A model generated the notes under the pieces. The model worked only from the letters and a program-made list of their open reading frames with translations, was not told the DNA's origin and searched no databases. Positions 25,660-35,367 of a stretch of 64,000 nucleotides of DNA are shown piece after piece (the first letter of the stretch is position 1; every line of letters starts with the position of its first letter). Made by a program: the position numbers and the translations under genes. The DNA comes from Flavobacterium piscisymbiosum (GTDB taxonomy: Bacteria; Bacteroidota; Bacteroidia; Flavobacteriales; Flavobacteriaceae), in contig NZ_JAJJMM010000001.1 in the NCBI RefSeq assembly GCF_020905295.1, positions 5,890,001-5,954,000 of the forward strand, in the 5' to 3' direction.

Positions 25660-26164
25660 GGAAAGAGCAAAGAAGCAAGAGGAAAGATGTTTTTTTTGAA
25701 AGAATGAGGCAAGAATAAAAATTTTTAAATAGTAGTAAAAAACTTACTTTTTATATTCCTTTTCTTATCTTGGTTCAAAAAACATGAGACACAATTTTAA
25801 GAATTTGAAAATTTGGATTTTAGCAATGAGTATTACAAATGATATTTATAAATTGACTTCCACTTTTCCAAAATCAGAAACTTACAGCTTATCTAGCCAA
25901 ATGAATCGATGCGCCGTTTCAATGCCTTCAAATGTAGCAGAAGGCTCAAATAGAGAGAATAAACATTTTCAGCATTATCTGAATATTAGTTTAGGATCTT
26001 CATTTGAATTACAGACACAATTATTGATAGCATGTCAGAACGACTATTTATCAAAAGAAAAAACTGAAGAAATAGAAAACAAAATAATTGAATTTCAAAA
26101 GATGACTATGGGTTTCATAAGTAAGTTGGGCTAAAATCTTTCTTCTTGATTCTTTCATCTTTTA
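25660..26164. repeat. Split hairpin repeat flanking the IVP-type gene
   Basis: The left arm at 25660-25687 (ggaaagagcaaagaagcaag...) and right arm at 26137-26164 (tctttcttcttgattctttc...) are complementary at about 23 of 28 positions. They belong to the same family as the intact hairpin between fadN and fadA, but here a 116-codon gene lies between them. Confidence 0.5.
25784..26134 (+). CDS. Four-helix-bundle protein (23S rRNA IVP family)
   Basis: 116 residues with the IVP signature: FKNLKIWILAM near the start, LSSQMNRCAVSMPSNVAEGS in the middle and SLGSSFELQTQLLIA. Proteins of this family form four-helix bundles; they are found in 23S rRNA intervening sequences and as accessory proteins of diversity-generating retroelements. 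No retroelement is seen here. It interrupts the fadA-fadE spacing, between the arms of a repeat, so it looks like a small insertion. Function unknown. Confidence 0.85.
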   Translation: MRHNFKNLKIWILAMSITNDIYKLTSTFPKSETYSLSSQMNRCAVSMPSNVAEGSNRENKHFQHYLNISLGSSFELQTQLLIACQNDYLSKEKTEEIENKIIEFQKMTMGFISKLG

Positions 26165-26180
26165 TCTAAACAAAAAACAA

Positions 26181-27986
26181 ATGGCAGATACAATCGAAAA
26201 AAACGTAACCCGTGGTGGTCAGTTTTTAGTTAAAGAAACAAAGTGCGAAGATATCTTTACACCAGAAGATTTCTCGGAAGAGCAATTAATGATGCGTGAC
26301 TCTGTAAAAGAGTTCGTAGACAAAGAATTATGGGCACATAAAGATCGTTTCGAGAAGAAAGATTATGCTTATACTGAATCATCTATGCGTAAAGCGGGTG
26401 AACTAGGACTTCTAGGAGTTGCAGTTCCTGAGGAATACGGCGGATTAGGAATGGGATTCGTATCTACAATGTTAGTTTGCGATTACATTTCTGGTGCTAC
26501 AGGATCTTTCTCAACTGCTTTTGGTGCTCATACAGGAATTGGAACTATGCCAATTACACTTTATGGAACTGAAGAACAAAAGAAAAAATACGTTCCTAAA
26601 TTGGCTTCCGGAGAATGGTTTGGAGCATATTGCCTAACAGAACCAGGGGCTGGATCTGATGCTAACTCAGGGAAAACTAAAGCAGTTCTATCTGAAGATG
26701 GAACACACTACTCTATCACAGGACAAAAAATGTGGATTTCGAATGCAGGTTTCTGTAGCGTTTTCATCGTTTTTGCCCGTATTGGTGATGATAAAAATAT
26801 TACTGGTTTCATCGTAGAAAACGATCCGTCAAACGGAATTTCTATGAATGAAGAAGAGCATAAATTAGGAATCCGTGCTTCTTCTACTCGTCAGGTTTTC
26901 TTCAACGATACAAAAGTTCCTGTTGAAAACATGTTGTCTGAAAGAGGAAACGGTTTCAAAATTGCAATGAATGCCTTAAACGTTGGTCGTATTAAACTGG
27001 CTGCTGCTTGTCTTGATGCACAACGTAGAGTGACTACCAATGCAGTAAAATATTCAAACGAAAGAATTCAGTTTAATACTGCAATTTCATCTTTTGGAGC
27101 TATCCGTTCTAAACTAGCTGAAATGGCAACTAATGCATACGCCGGAGAAAGTGCTTCTTACCGTGCTGCAAAAGATATCGAAGACAGAATCGCTGCTCGT
27201 GAAGCAGAAGGAACTTCTCACCAGGAAGCTGAATTGAAAGGTGTTGAAGAATATGCTATCGAATGTTCTATTTTGAAAGTAGCGGTTTCTGAAGACGTAC
27301 AAGCTTGTGCAGATGAAGGAATTCAGATTTTTGGTGGAATGGGATTCTCTGAAGACACTCCAATGGAAAGTGCATGGAGAGATGCTCGTATCGCCAGAAT
27401 CTACGAAGGAACAAACGAAATCAACAGAATGCTTTCTGTAGGTATGTTGATCAAAAAAGCAATGAAAGGTCACGTTGATTTACTAGGGCCAGCTATGAAA
27501 GTTTCTGAAGAATTAATGGGGATTCCATCTTTTGATACTCCTGATTTCTCTGAATTATTTGCTGAAGAAAAAGGAATTATCGCTAACCTGAAAAAAGTTT
27601 TCTTGATGGTTGCCGGAAGTGCTGTTCAAAAATACGGACCTGACTTAGATGCTCACCAACAGTTATTAATGGCTGCTTCTGATATCTTAATCGAAATCTA
27701 CATGGCTGAAAGTACAATTCTTAGAACTGAAAAATTAGCCAAAAATCAAGGCGAAGATAAAGTACAAGAGCAAATTGCTATGGCAAAATTATACTTGTAC
27801 AAAGCGGTTGATATTGTAAACTCAAGAGGAAAAGAAGGAATTATTTCTTTTGCCGAAGGTGACGAACAACGTATGATGTTGATGGGACTTAAACGTTTCA
27901 CAAAATATACAAACAATCCAAATGTTGTAGCCTTAAGAGAGGTTATTACAACCAAATTAGTTGCAGAAAACGAATACTGCTTCTAA
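26181..27986 (+). CDS. fadE: Acyl-CoA dehydrogenase (FadE type)
   Basis: 601 residues, longer than short-chain acyl-CoA dehydrogenases and like Bacillus FadE, with a C-terminal helical extension after residue ~430. FAD/substrate blocks include YCLTEPGAGSDANSG and GQKMWISNAG. The catalytic Glu is in ARIYEGTNEINRM. It oxidises acyl-CoA to trans-2-enoyl-CoA, the first step of beta-oxidation, feeding fadN and fadA. It is the last gene of the operon and is followed by a strong terminator. Confidence 0.9.
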   Translation: MADTIEKNVTRGGQFLVKETKCEDIFTPEDFSEEQLMMRDSVKEFVDKELWAHKDRFEKKDYAYTESSMRKAGELGLLGVAVPEEYGGLGMGFVSTMLVCDYISGATGSFSTAFGAHTGIGTMPITLYGTEEQKKKYVPKLASGEWFGAYCLTEPGAGSDANSGKTKAVLSEDGTHYSITGQKMWISNAGFCSVFIVFARIGDDKNITGFIVENDPSNGISMNEEEHKLGIRASSTRQVFFNDTKVPVENMLSERGNGFKIAMNALNVGRIKLAAACLDAQRRVTTNAVKYSNERIQFNTAISSFGAIRSKLAEMATNAYAGESASYRAAKDIEDRIAAREAEGTSHQEAELKGVEEYAIECSILKVAVSEDVQACADEGIQIFGGMGFSEDTPMESAWRDARIARIYEGTNEINRMLSVGMLIKKAMKGHVDLLGPAMKVSEELMGIPSFDTPDFSELFAEEKGIIANLKKVFLMVAGSAVQKYGPDLDAHQQLLMAASDILIEIYMAESTILRTEKLAKNQGEDKVQEQIAMAKLYLYKAVDIVNSRGKEGIISFAEGDEQRMMLMGLKRFTKYTNNPNVVALREVITTKLVAENEYCF

Positions 27987-28018
27987 TATAAAAATAGTTT
28001 TTAGCTTTTAATTTGTTT

Positions 28019-28058
28019 AAACCCGCACTTATCCGAAACAGTGCGGGTTTATTTTTTT
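28019..28058 (+). terminator. Terminator after fadE
   Basis: Stem aaacccgcact / agtgcgggttt followed by a T-run. Confidence 0.8.
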
Positions 28059-28082
28059 GTTTTTTTACCACGTGATTTTTTC

Positions 28083-28259
28083 ACCATATAAGTTATATAA
28101 GTTCATTTAAACAATGCTGTTTATCTTTTATTACGTCATTATATAACCCACATCTATTATATTTAAAGAACACTACTTATATTTTCTTGTACATAACATC
28201 ATAAGTTACGCAACTTCATAAAACACAGCACTTACATTATCTTATATAACTTACATGGT
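28083..28259. repeat. Dispersed inverted-repeat element, ~177 bp
   Basis: Left arm accatataagttatataag (28083-28101) matches right arm cttatataacttacatggt (28241-28259) with one mismatch. AT-rich non-coding interior. Fills most of the gap between fadE and the BCCT gene. Confidence 0.65.
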
Positions 28260-28283
28260 TTACAATACACGCAGCATTTACAA

Positions 28284-30296
28284 TTAACTATTAGGTTTCA
28301 TAATCAAATCATGATCTCCTTCAGAACTTAGATTCAGAAAACGCTCATATTCTCTTAGAACGTCAGAGATAATTCCGTCTTTAGTTAAATATTGAATATC
28401 ATAACCCATACGATGATCACCAAAATAAGTAATTGGTAAAAAGACTGTTTCAACATCAACATTGGGCGTGTTTTCTTCTTTAATGAATGTTTCTGAAACA
28501 GTTTGCACCTGAGCCATTACACCATATTTGAAATTTCGTAACTGATCGTATTTTATTTCTATTTCAACAGCTTGATGTGGAGAAGAAAAAGAATTTATAG
28601 TGGCTTCAATATTATTCTTAGCCAGTTCTGCCAATAATTCTTCGAAAGCTTTTTTCACAGTTCCACTCAAAAACTTATGAATATCTTTCTTTTTAGAAAC
28701 CGTTACAATCTTTTCTAAATGTTCTTTCCAATTGCTATTATTCCAATTTAAACTTCCGTGGGAATATTTTTTGTCGCTATATTCACTATCTACAACCAGT
28801 GCTTTCCATAAATTATAACATAGCAACGCCATAATAATTCCGAAGGGTAAAGCCGTAATTAAAGTCATTGTTTGAAGGGAAGCCAAACCTCCTGTTCGCA
28901 ATAAACTCAAGGACAAAAGCGATAATAAAACACCCCAGAAAACACTTTGCCATTTTGGTGAACTTACTGCACCTTTTGATGCAATTCCGTTCATGATAAA
29001 AATCCCTGAATCGGCAGAGGTAATAAAAAACACGCAAATAATCAGAATTGATAATATATTCAAGAAGGTCGTTAGCGGGAAATACGTAAAGAAATTAAAT
29101 AAAAGTGTATCGGGGTTTTTAGCAAATTCGCTTAACGCTCCATGTGCTACGTGCTCATCAATCCACACCGCGCTGCTTCCGAAAACGGTCATCCACAAAA
29201 AATTAAAAAATGCCGGAATAAATAATACTGCCAAAATAAACTCTCTAATAGTTCTTCCTTTAGAAATTTTAGCAATAAACAAACCTACATAAGGTGCCCA
29301 CGATATCCACCACGCCCAATATAAAATGGTCCATTTTGAAAACCATTCCTGACTTCCTTTTTCGTAAGCATACGTATTAAACGTTAGTGATATAAAATGA
29401 CTGATATAATGCCCTAAACCTTCTGTAAAAGTACTTAGAATATAAATAGTTGGTCCTGCAATCAGTATAAACAACATTAATAAAACTGCCATAATGATGT
29501 TTAACTCACTTAGTTTTTTAACTCCTTTTCCTAAACCTGAAATGGCAGAAAGAACAGCAATTATCATCACTACCAAAACAATCGCAATTTGATAGTTAAA
29601 ACTGGATTCTGCAATTACGCCAAGACTTACTAACCCGGCACTTAACTGAACGACTCCAAAACCAAGTGTTGTCGCAATTCCGAAAAAAGTGCTGCACAAA
29701 CCAAAAATATCCACAATGTTCCCGAATCTTCCATGAATTTTACTTTTCAGTATTGGATAAAATCCACTTCGAATTGCGAGAGGTAAATTATGACGATATG
29801 CAAAGTATGCCAACGAAAGCCCTACTACACCATATATCGACCATGCATGAAAGCCCCAGTGAAAAAAGGTATACAACTGAGCTTCTTTAGCTCGTAAATT
29901 TTCAGCCAAATTGGCATTGGCAGGAGTTGCATAATGCGACATGGTTTCACCTACTCCAAAATACATTAAACCAATTCCCATTCCGGCGGCAAAAAGCATG
30001 GCGACCCAGGAAAAAAAAGAATATTCGGGCTCGGAATCATCTGCTCCTAATTTGATTTTCCCAAATTTACTAATGGCTAACGTGATCAGAAACAAAACAA
30101 AAACAGTTACCAATAAAACGTAGAGCCAGCTTAAGTTCTTAAATATGATGTCTTTTACAAAATTAAGTGACTGTTCTGCTTCTTTCGAAAAAAAACCGCA
30201 AAACAACGAAATTGCAATAATTATGGTTAAACTTGGTAATGCAACTGATTTTGTAAAATTGGTTTTAAAGACACTTGAGCTTTTGGATTTATTCAT
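28284..30296 (-). CDS. BCCT-family betaine/choline/carnitine transporter
   Basis: 670 residues with about 12 membrane helices and a cytoplasmic C-terminal domain of ~150 residues. The family block WAWWISWAPYVGLFIA and the Gly-rich GMGIGLMYFGVGE motif of the substrate site are present, as is ADSGIFIMNG. It is a secondary transporter for a quaternary-amine osmolyte, probably Na+-coupled; the exact substrate cannot be read from sequence. It is monocistronic. Confidence 0.88.
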   Translation of the reverse strand: MNKSKSSSVFKTNFTKSVALPSLTIIIAISLFCGFFSKEAEQSLNFVKDIIFKNLSWLYVLLVTVFVLFLITLAISKFGKIKLGADDSEPEYSFFSWVAMLFAAGMGIGLMYFGVGETMSHYATPANANLAENLRAKEAQLYTFFHWGFHAWSIYGVVGLSLAYFAYRHNLPLAIRSGFYPILKSKIHGRFGNIVDIFGLCSTFFGIATTLGFGVVQLSAGLVSLGVIAESSFNYQIAIVLVVMIIAVLSAISGLGKGVKKLSELNIIMAVLLMLFILIAGPTIYILSTFTEGLGHYISHFISLTFNTYAYEKGSQEWFSKWTILYWAWWISWAPYVGLFIAKISKGRTIREFILAVLFIPAFFNFLWMTVFGSSAVWIDEHVAHGALSEFAKNPDTLLFNFFTYFPLTTFLNILSILIICVFFITSADSGIFIMNGIASKGAVSSPKWQSVFWGVLLSLLSLSLLRTGGLASLQTMTLITALPFGIIMALLCYNLWKALVVDSEYSDKKYSHGSLNWNNSNWKEHLEKIVTVSKKKDIHKFLSGTVKKAFEELLAELAKNNIEATINSFSSPHQAVEIEIKYDQLRNFKYGVMAQVQTVSETFIKEENTPNVDVETVFLPITYFGDHRMGYDIQYLTKDGIISDVLREYERFLNLSSEGDHDLIMKPNS

Positions 30297-30568
30297 AGTA
30301 AAATTGTTTTGTCATCGTTATTATCTAAAGTAAAATCCGAAATTTAAATTTGGATTGAGGAAGTTTTTATAAATAGAACTTAGATAATTTCTATAGAGAT
30401 GTATTGTAAATTTAGTCAAAAAGAAGCAATTTTTCCCTTAAATGCGGCAAAAATTGCCTTTTAAAACATAAAACGTAGCAAATGAGCTTAATACTGTTCT
30501 TCTATTTAGCATCTATTTTATTCGAAAAGTTCTATATTTAGCATTCTAAAAACTCAAAAAAACATACA

Positions 30569-31663
30569 ATGAAACAAATTAATCTGCTTGCTTTATTTTT
30601 ATTGTGTTTATGTACCACAAATACATTCGCACAAAAAAATAAAAAAATGGACATTATTGCTTATTACACCGGCGATGACAAACTTATTAATCAATACGAA
30701 GTAAACAAACTAAATCAAATCATCTTTAGTTTCTGTCATTTAAAAGAGGGCAAACTAAGTGTCGATTCTGCTAAAGATTCAACAACTATTAAATATTTAG
30801 TTTCTTTAAAAGCATCAAATCCACAACTTAAAATTATTCTTTCGCTTGGTGGCTGGGGCGGTTGCGAGCCTTGTTCTGCAGCTTTTTCAACGGCGGAAGG
30901 AAGATTGACTTTTGCAAAATCAGTAAAAGAAGTCAGCAATTATTTTAAAGTAGACGGTTTAGATTTAGATTGGGAATATCCGGCAATCGAAGGTCTTCCG
31001 GGGCATTTGTATCAAGCTGCTGACAAACCAAATTTTACAGAATTAATCAAAATTTTGCGTTCTACTTTAGGTAAAAAATACGAATTGAGTTTTGCAGCTG
31101 GTGGTTTTCAAAAATATTTAGATGAATCTATTGATTGGAAAACAGTAGCGCCTTTAGTAAATCGTATCAACATTATGAGTTATGATTTGGTAAACGGATA
31201 TTCTAAAGTTACCGGACATCATACTCCATTATACAGTACAAATCCAAAAGAAGAATCTACAGACAGAGCTGTTACCTTTTTATTGAAACAAGGAGTTCCT
31301 GCTGAAAAATTAATTATTGGAGGCGCATTTTATACCAGAACATGGAAAAATGTAGAAAATATAAATAATGGATTGTACCAAGCCGGAGAACATATACCTG
31401 GTGTTGATTTTAAAAATTTCACCACTACTTATACAGAAGCTAATGGTTGGAAATATTTTTGGGATGATAAAGCTAAAGCACCATATTGGTACAATGAAAA
31501 AGAAAAAACATTTGCTACCGGTGACGATTTAGCTTCTATAAAAGCAAAAACAGAATATGTTAAAGCTAAAAACCTAGGTGGAATCATGTTTTGGGAACTT
31601 CCTCTTGATGCTCCTCGTAACGGAATGGTAGACGCAATTTACCAAGTTAAAACAGCTAAATAA
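30569..31663 (+). CDS. Secreted GH18 glycoside hydrolase (chitinase-like)
   Basis: 364 residues with a signal peptide (MKQINLLALFLLCLCTTNTF, cleavage near AQ). GH18 motifs are SLGGW (92-96) and D129-x2-D132-x-D134-x-E136 (DGLDLDWEYP), with E136 the catalytic acid. Late blocks MSYD and GGIMFWELPLD are also typical. It should cleave beta-1,4-linked N-acetylglucosamine (chitin or endo-GlcNAc bonds). A single-domain enzyme without a carbohydrate-binding module or T9SS tail. Ends at a strong bidirectional terminator. Confidence 0.9.
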   Translation: MKQINLLALFLLCLCTTNTFAQKNKKMDIIAYYTGDDKLINQYEVNKLNQIIFSFCHLKEGKLSVDSAKDSTTIKYLVSLKASNPQLKIILSLGGWGGCEPCSAAFSTAEGRLTFAKSVKEVSNYFKVDGLDLDWEYPAIEGLPGHLYQAADKPNFTELIKILRSTLGKKYELSFAAGGFQKYLDESIDWKTVAPLVNRINIMSYDLVNGYSKVTGHHTPLYSTNPKEESTDRAVTFLLKQGVPAEKLIIGGAFYTRTWKNVENINNGLYQAGEHIPGVDFKNFTTTYTEANGWKYFWDDKAKAPYWYNEKEKTFATGDDLASIKAKTEYVKAKNLGGIMFWELPLDAPRNGMVDAIYQVKTAK

Positions 31664-31680
31664 ATTCTAGTTTAAACAAT

Positions 31681-31716
31681 AAAAAACGGCAGTTATATGA
31701 GGTAACTGCCGTTTTT
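31681..31716. terminator. Bidirectional terminator
   Basis: Stem aaaaaacggcagtta / taactgccgtttttc between convergent genes. Confidence 0.85.
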
Positions 31717-31734
31717 CTATTTATAAAAGTTCTA

Positions 31735-32220
31735 TTATTGTAATTTTGATTTATCCAATTCACCGATAAAAGGAATTGATTCTAAAATCTCGGCTCTTAT
31801 TATAGTTTGCAAATACACTTCTAACTGAAGAAATTTAGCAGCGTTTATCGCGCCAACAGCTTTTTTGGCCTGATTATAAGTTTTAGAGTATAATTTTTCA
31901 TACCCTAAATGATTTTTTAGAGTTCCTTTTGCCAACTCATCGGCTTTTGCATCTGTAAGGGTTGCATAATTAGCAGCATAATCGTTGATTAACTGAAATT
32001 TTGTCTGCCCCAGCGCCTTACGTTCTGTTTCATAATTATCATAAACTTTAGTAAATGCAACAGACTGTGTATCAGACAAGTTCATGTATTGTTTTACAAG
32101 ATCACTTTTCGACTTGCCATAAACACTTTGCAATACATCTACATCTTCCTTAAACGAAGACTGAGCATAAGATGAAAACGAGGCAATTGCCATAATAAGA
32201 ATAAGACTTAGTTTTTTCAT
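31735..32220 (-). CDS. Secreted helical protein, 161 aa
   Basis: Signal peptide at residues 1-19 (MKKLSLILIMAIASFSSYAQ) followed by an all-helical, Lys/Ala-rich mature protein of about 140 residues. Length and composition recall Spy/CpxP-like periplasmic helical proteins, but no LTxxQ motif is clear. Precedes no obvious partner; next upstream genes on this strand also encode envelope proteins. Function unknown. Confidence 0.7.
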   Translation of the reverse strand: MKKLSLILIMAIASFSSYAQSSFKEDVDVLQSVYGKSKSDLVKQYMNLSDTQSVAFTKVYDNYETERKALGQTKFQLINDYAANYATLTDAKADELAKGTLKNHLGYEKLYSKTYNQAKKAVGAINAAKFLQLEVYLQTIIRAEILESIPFIGELDKSKLQ

Positions 32221-32291
32221 AGTATTAAATTTAATGGGTTCTTAAAAATTCATGCATTATCAAATATACTGATTTTTAATAAGTTAATACA

Positions 32292-32816
32292 CTATTTTTT
32301 ATCACCTTCATTAGTTTTTGGAGCTTCAATTTGCCCCGTATAAGAAATTGAAGCCTTATTATTACTACTTACAAAAAGCGTAGCACCTCCATCAAAAAAG
32401 ATAGAAAAAGTTAAATTATATACATCATCTTTACCTTTGACAGTAGCCTTCAAAATATAACTTTTCTTCTTTTTTTCAATTTTAATATTTTCGGGAACTC
32501 CTTCAAATTTTATTCCGCCATCTCCGCCGTAAGCAACATTAAAAGCGCGTCCAAAAAAGGGTAAATCGCAAGTTGTTTTTTCTGTATTGAATTTTAAGAA
32601 ATAAGTCTTATAATCCAGAATTATCAGCCTGCCTCCTTGAGTATTAACTTTTTGTGCTTCAAAAATAAAATTTTTAGAGTTTATAAGAGCTTCAATTTCT
32701 TTTTGCTTCTGTAGCTCTTGTTCTGCTTTTAATTCTTTTTTAGTCTTTTCCTGCGCAAAAACAGGAGAATTTAAAAAGCTTAATAAGACTAATAAAATCG
32801 ATAATTTAATTTTCAT
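32292..32816 (-). CDS. DUF4251-domain secreted protein
   Basis: 174 residues with signal peptide (to about residue 21, FAQE), a charged Glu/Lys linker and a beta-rich DUF4251 domain starting at FIFEAQKVNTQGG. Contains the family's GGDGGIKFEG block. Bacteroidota-specific envelope protein of unknown function, 72 bp upstream of the previous gene on the same strand. Confidence 0.8.
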   Translation of the reverse strand: MKIKLSILLVLLSFLNSPVFAQEKTKKELKAEQELQKQKEIEALINSKNFIFEAQKVNTQGGRLIILDYKTYFLKFNTEKTTCDLPFFGRAFNVAYGGDGGIKFEGVPENIKIEKKKKSYILKATVKGKDDVYNLTFSIFFDGGATLFVSSNNKASISYTGQIEAPKTNEGDKK

Positions 32817-32849
32817 AATAGTATTTATATGAGTTAAAAAAGGTAATTA

Positions 32850-33287
32850 CTATTTTTTGGCAAACCGCATCATCGCAATATCACCAGAAATAAAATTTAA
32901 AGTTTTACCATCATCCGTAACATCGTAGGAAGTTATCTTTTGCAAAGTACTTATAAAAGTCTGTTCGCCTTGCTGACCGTCTACACACATCATTTTGGTC
33001 ATAGCCATTGGCTGCGTAAAATCAATTTTGTTGCCGGTTACAATCAGTTTTCCTGTAAAGTTATTACAGCTGCTGTTTCCTGAAACATGATTTTCTTTGA
33101 GATCAAAACTAATTGTTGGTTTTTTATTAGGGTATAAACCATCAAAAGCAATTCTTGGTCCGGTTATATAATTAAGTTCCCAGGTTCCTTCGAGTTTAGA
33201 AACCGAATCATTTTTCTGTGTTTTAGAAGCATTACATGAAGTTAATACCACTCCTGAAAAAACTAAAATCAAAATATTCTTTATCAT
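32850..33287 (-). CDS. META-domain lipoprotein (HslJ-like)
   Basis: 145 residues from the internal ATG (MIKNILILVF), chosen because it begins a clean lipoprotein signal (VVLTSC, lipid-accepting Cys at 18). A META domain follows: LEGTWELNYI, FDLKENHVSGNSSCNNFTG and TKMMCVDGQQGEQ, ending in MMRFAKK. META domains occur in heat-shock and motility-linked envelope lipoproteins (HslJ). No catalytic role is known. Confidence 0.85.
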   Translation of the reverse strand: MIKNILILVFSGVVLTSCNASKTQKNDSVSKLEGTWELNYITGPRIAFDGLYPNKKPTISFDLKENHVSGNSSCNNFTGKLIVTGNKIDFTQPMAMTKMMCVDGQQGEQTFISTLQKITSYDVTDDGKTLNFISGDIAMMRFAKK

Positions 33288-33497
33288 AATTTTACAGATT
33301 AAATTAATAATAATAATACTGGTTTTTGAAAATTTTAAATTCGGGGGTTCTACGAAATTACGCAATAATCTTGGGTTGATTTCATAAAGTAACATTAAAT
33401 AACCACCAATAGTTTTAGATTTTTTTAACTATTAGCGTCAATCAATGTCGGAATTTTATGTTAAATTTACTTAATCTTTAATTTAAAAGCCTTTCGC

Positions 33498-34025
33498 ATG
33501 AAAAAAATAATCGCTTCTTTCGCTATAATTACAGCTTTAATAGTTGGCTGTAAGACCAATACAAAATCAAATGATGCCAAAACCCTGACTGTTGCCTTAG
33601 AACCAAAAAGCAGTAGTGCCGTTGCTGGAACTGCTACTTTTACAGAGAAAAACGGGAAAGTAACTTTTGTTGCAAAAATGACTGGTTTAACTCCGGGAGT
33701 TCACGCGATACACATTCACGAAAAAGCAGATTGTAGTTCTGCTGATGGAAGTTCAGCCGGAGGACACTGGAATCCAACTTTTAAAAAGCACGGAAAATGG
33801 GGTGTTGCAGAATACCACAAAGGAGATATCGGAAACTTTACTGCTGATGCAAAAGGTAACGGAACTATAACATTAACCACTGACGAATGGTGTATTGGTT
33901 GTGGAGATGAAACTAAAGACGTTTTAGGTAAAGGTTTGGTTGTACATCAGGGAACTGATGATTTTACAACACAGCCTACCGGAAATGCAGGCGGAAGAGT
34001 CGCTTGTGCCGGAATCATCAAATAA
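33498..34025 (+). CDS. sodC: Cu/Zn superoxide dismutase, lipoprotein
   Basis: 175 residues. The lipoprotein signal ends at VGC (Cys18). Metal ligands are visible: IHIH (two Cu ligands), GGHWNP (bridging His), KHG and a YHKGDIGNF block (Zn), and VVHQG (Cu). The two structural cysteines are in ADCSS and VACAG, and the late Arg in GGRVAC guides superoxide. It converts superoxide to H2O2 and O2 in the periplasm, probably tethered to a membrane. Confidence 0.92.
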   Translation: MKKIIASFAIITALIVGCKTNTKSNDAKTLTVALEPKSSSAVAGTATFTEKNGKVTFVAKMTGLTPGVHAIHIHEKADCSSADGSSAGGHWNPTFKKHGKWGVAEYHKGDIGNFTADAKGNGTITLTTDEWCIGCGDETKDVLGKGLVVHQGTDDFTTQPTGNAGGRVACAGIIK

Positions 34026-34130
34026 AAAAACAATAACCACTACATTTTCACAAAATCTAGTGGTTATTTCATTTAAAATTTATCCTAACACAAGAAAAAG
34101 ATATAGCTTTGCAGCTATAAATTAAAGTTA

Positions 34131-35333
34131 ATGATTAACCCATCAGCATCAGGTTGGATAGACAAGTTTTTTAGTGAACAAAAGTTTTCAGAGGCTATTC
34201 CTTTTGAGACTACAGATTCGTTTTACTATAAAGTCAGAGAAACTGGTTTTATCTATGGCCACATCATAACTATCGATTCCCGAATTCCGGTTCCTATAAA
34301 AGGCTGGTTTAAGACCGAAATTTCTAAAGTCGCTTTACTAAATACTTTGTACGGCGTATTTTGTTTAGAAAAAAGAAGCTTTGAACCCAATAATTTTATT
34401 AGCGAAGTTTTAAAGTTTTATAACGAAATGAATCCTGAAGGATTTAATTTGTTCAAAATTTTACTTCCAAAAGATACTCCTTCCCTTTCTTTAGAAAATA
34501 TAATAGATCAGCGCGTTCAGACGAATGACAGTATCATCAGTAAAAACTTTTCGCATTTAGTAACCAATGCGCTTTTATTTATTGATGTTTTGGCTTTTAG
34601 ACAATATCTGGAAAAAGGCGCGATTCCAGATAAATATCTAAAACGAATCGAAGAAACTGTTTTGGGCATTGTCGCTTTGGCCTTAAAAACTAAAACTGTC
34701 AAATCACAGCATGACGATTTATTAATTAAACTTTTTGAAGCTTCGATTCGATATTCGAAATTCTCAAAAGTTACGGTTGATACTCTTGAAACCTTACAGC
34801 TGGATTATTTTAGCAATACACTGGAACATTATTATTTAATCGATATGGCCGGAATGGCTTTATGGAGCGATGGTGTTGTAGAAAACGAAGAAGCTTACTT
34901 TTTATACTCACTGGGTTCTATGATGGGAGTTTCTGATGATTTTGTAACCAAAAGCATCGACACCACCAATGATTTTATAACCACTCATAAAAAGAAAATT
35001 CCGTATTTTAATTATTCTAATCCTGTAAAACATTTCTACGATCAAATGACGCACAGCGTTGTAAAACTGATTGTAAGAAACAAAAACAGACTGGTGAAGG
35101 AAATTATTCAGAGTAAGGAATTAATGGTTCTTTTGGCTTATTCTACAACAAGAGATCTGGATGCCAAAGAAAAGAAAAAAGTAAAAAAACAGCTTTTAGA
35201 TATTTGCAAAACCATTCCGTCATTAACGATATTTTTACTTCCGGGCGGAAGTTTACTATTGCCGATTTTAATCAAGTTTATTCCCACCTTATTACCATCT
35301 GCTTTTAACGAAAATCTAGACGAAAACGAATAA
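34131..35333 (+). CDS. LETM1-related biofilm-associated protein
   Basis: 400 residues. A TerB-like acidic helical segment is near 245-275 (ALWSDGVVENEEAYFLYSLG). The C-terminal LETM1-like block is FLLPGGSLLLPILIKFIPTLLPSAF (split as LPGGSLLLPILIK and FIPTLLPSAF, about 366-390). Flavobacterial proteins of this type carry the name LETM1-related biofilm-associated protein; that name is recalled from annotation practice. No signal peptide. A membrane-associated or ion-handling role is only inferred from LETM1. Confidence 0.75.
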   Translation: MINPSASGWIDKFFSEQKFSEAIPFETTDSFYYKVRETGFIYGHIITIDSRIPVPIKGWFKTEISKVALLNTLYGVFCLEKRSFEPNNFISEVLKFYNEMNPEGFNLFKILLPKDTPSLSLENIIDQRVQTNDSIISKNFSHLVTNALLFIDVLAFRQYLEKGAIPDKYLKRIEETVLGIVALALKTKTVKSQHDDLLIKLFEASIRYSKFSKVTVDTLETLQLDYFSNTLEHYYLIDMAGMALWSDGVVENEEAYFLYSLGSMMGVSDDFVTKSIDTTNDFITTHKKKIPYFNYSNPVKHFYDQMTHSVVKLIVRNKNRLVKEIIQSKELMVLLAYSTTRDLDAKEKKKVKKQLLDICKTIPSLTIFLLPGGSLLLPILIKFIPTLLPSAFNENLDENE

Positions 35334-35364
35334 AAAAAATCGCCCTTTTGAGGCGATTTTTTAA
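35334..35364. terminator. Terminator between convergent genes
   Basis: Stem aaaatcgcc / ggcgatttt with flanking A/T runs. Confidence 0.8.
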
Positions 35365-35367
35365 TTT

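Noticed and set aside
25784..26134. Accessory (Avd) protein of a diversity-generating retroelement
   Set aside because: No reverse transcriptase or template/variable repeat pair is seen nearby.
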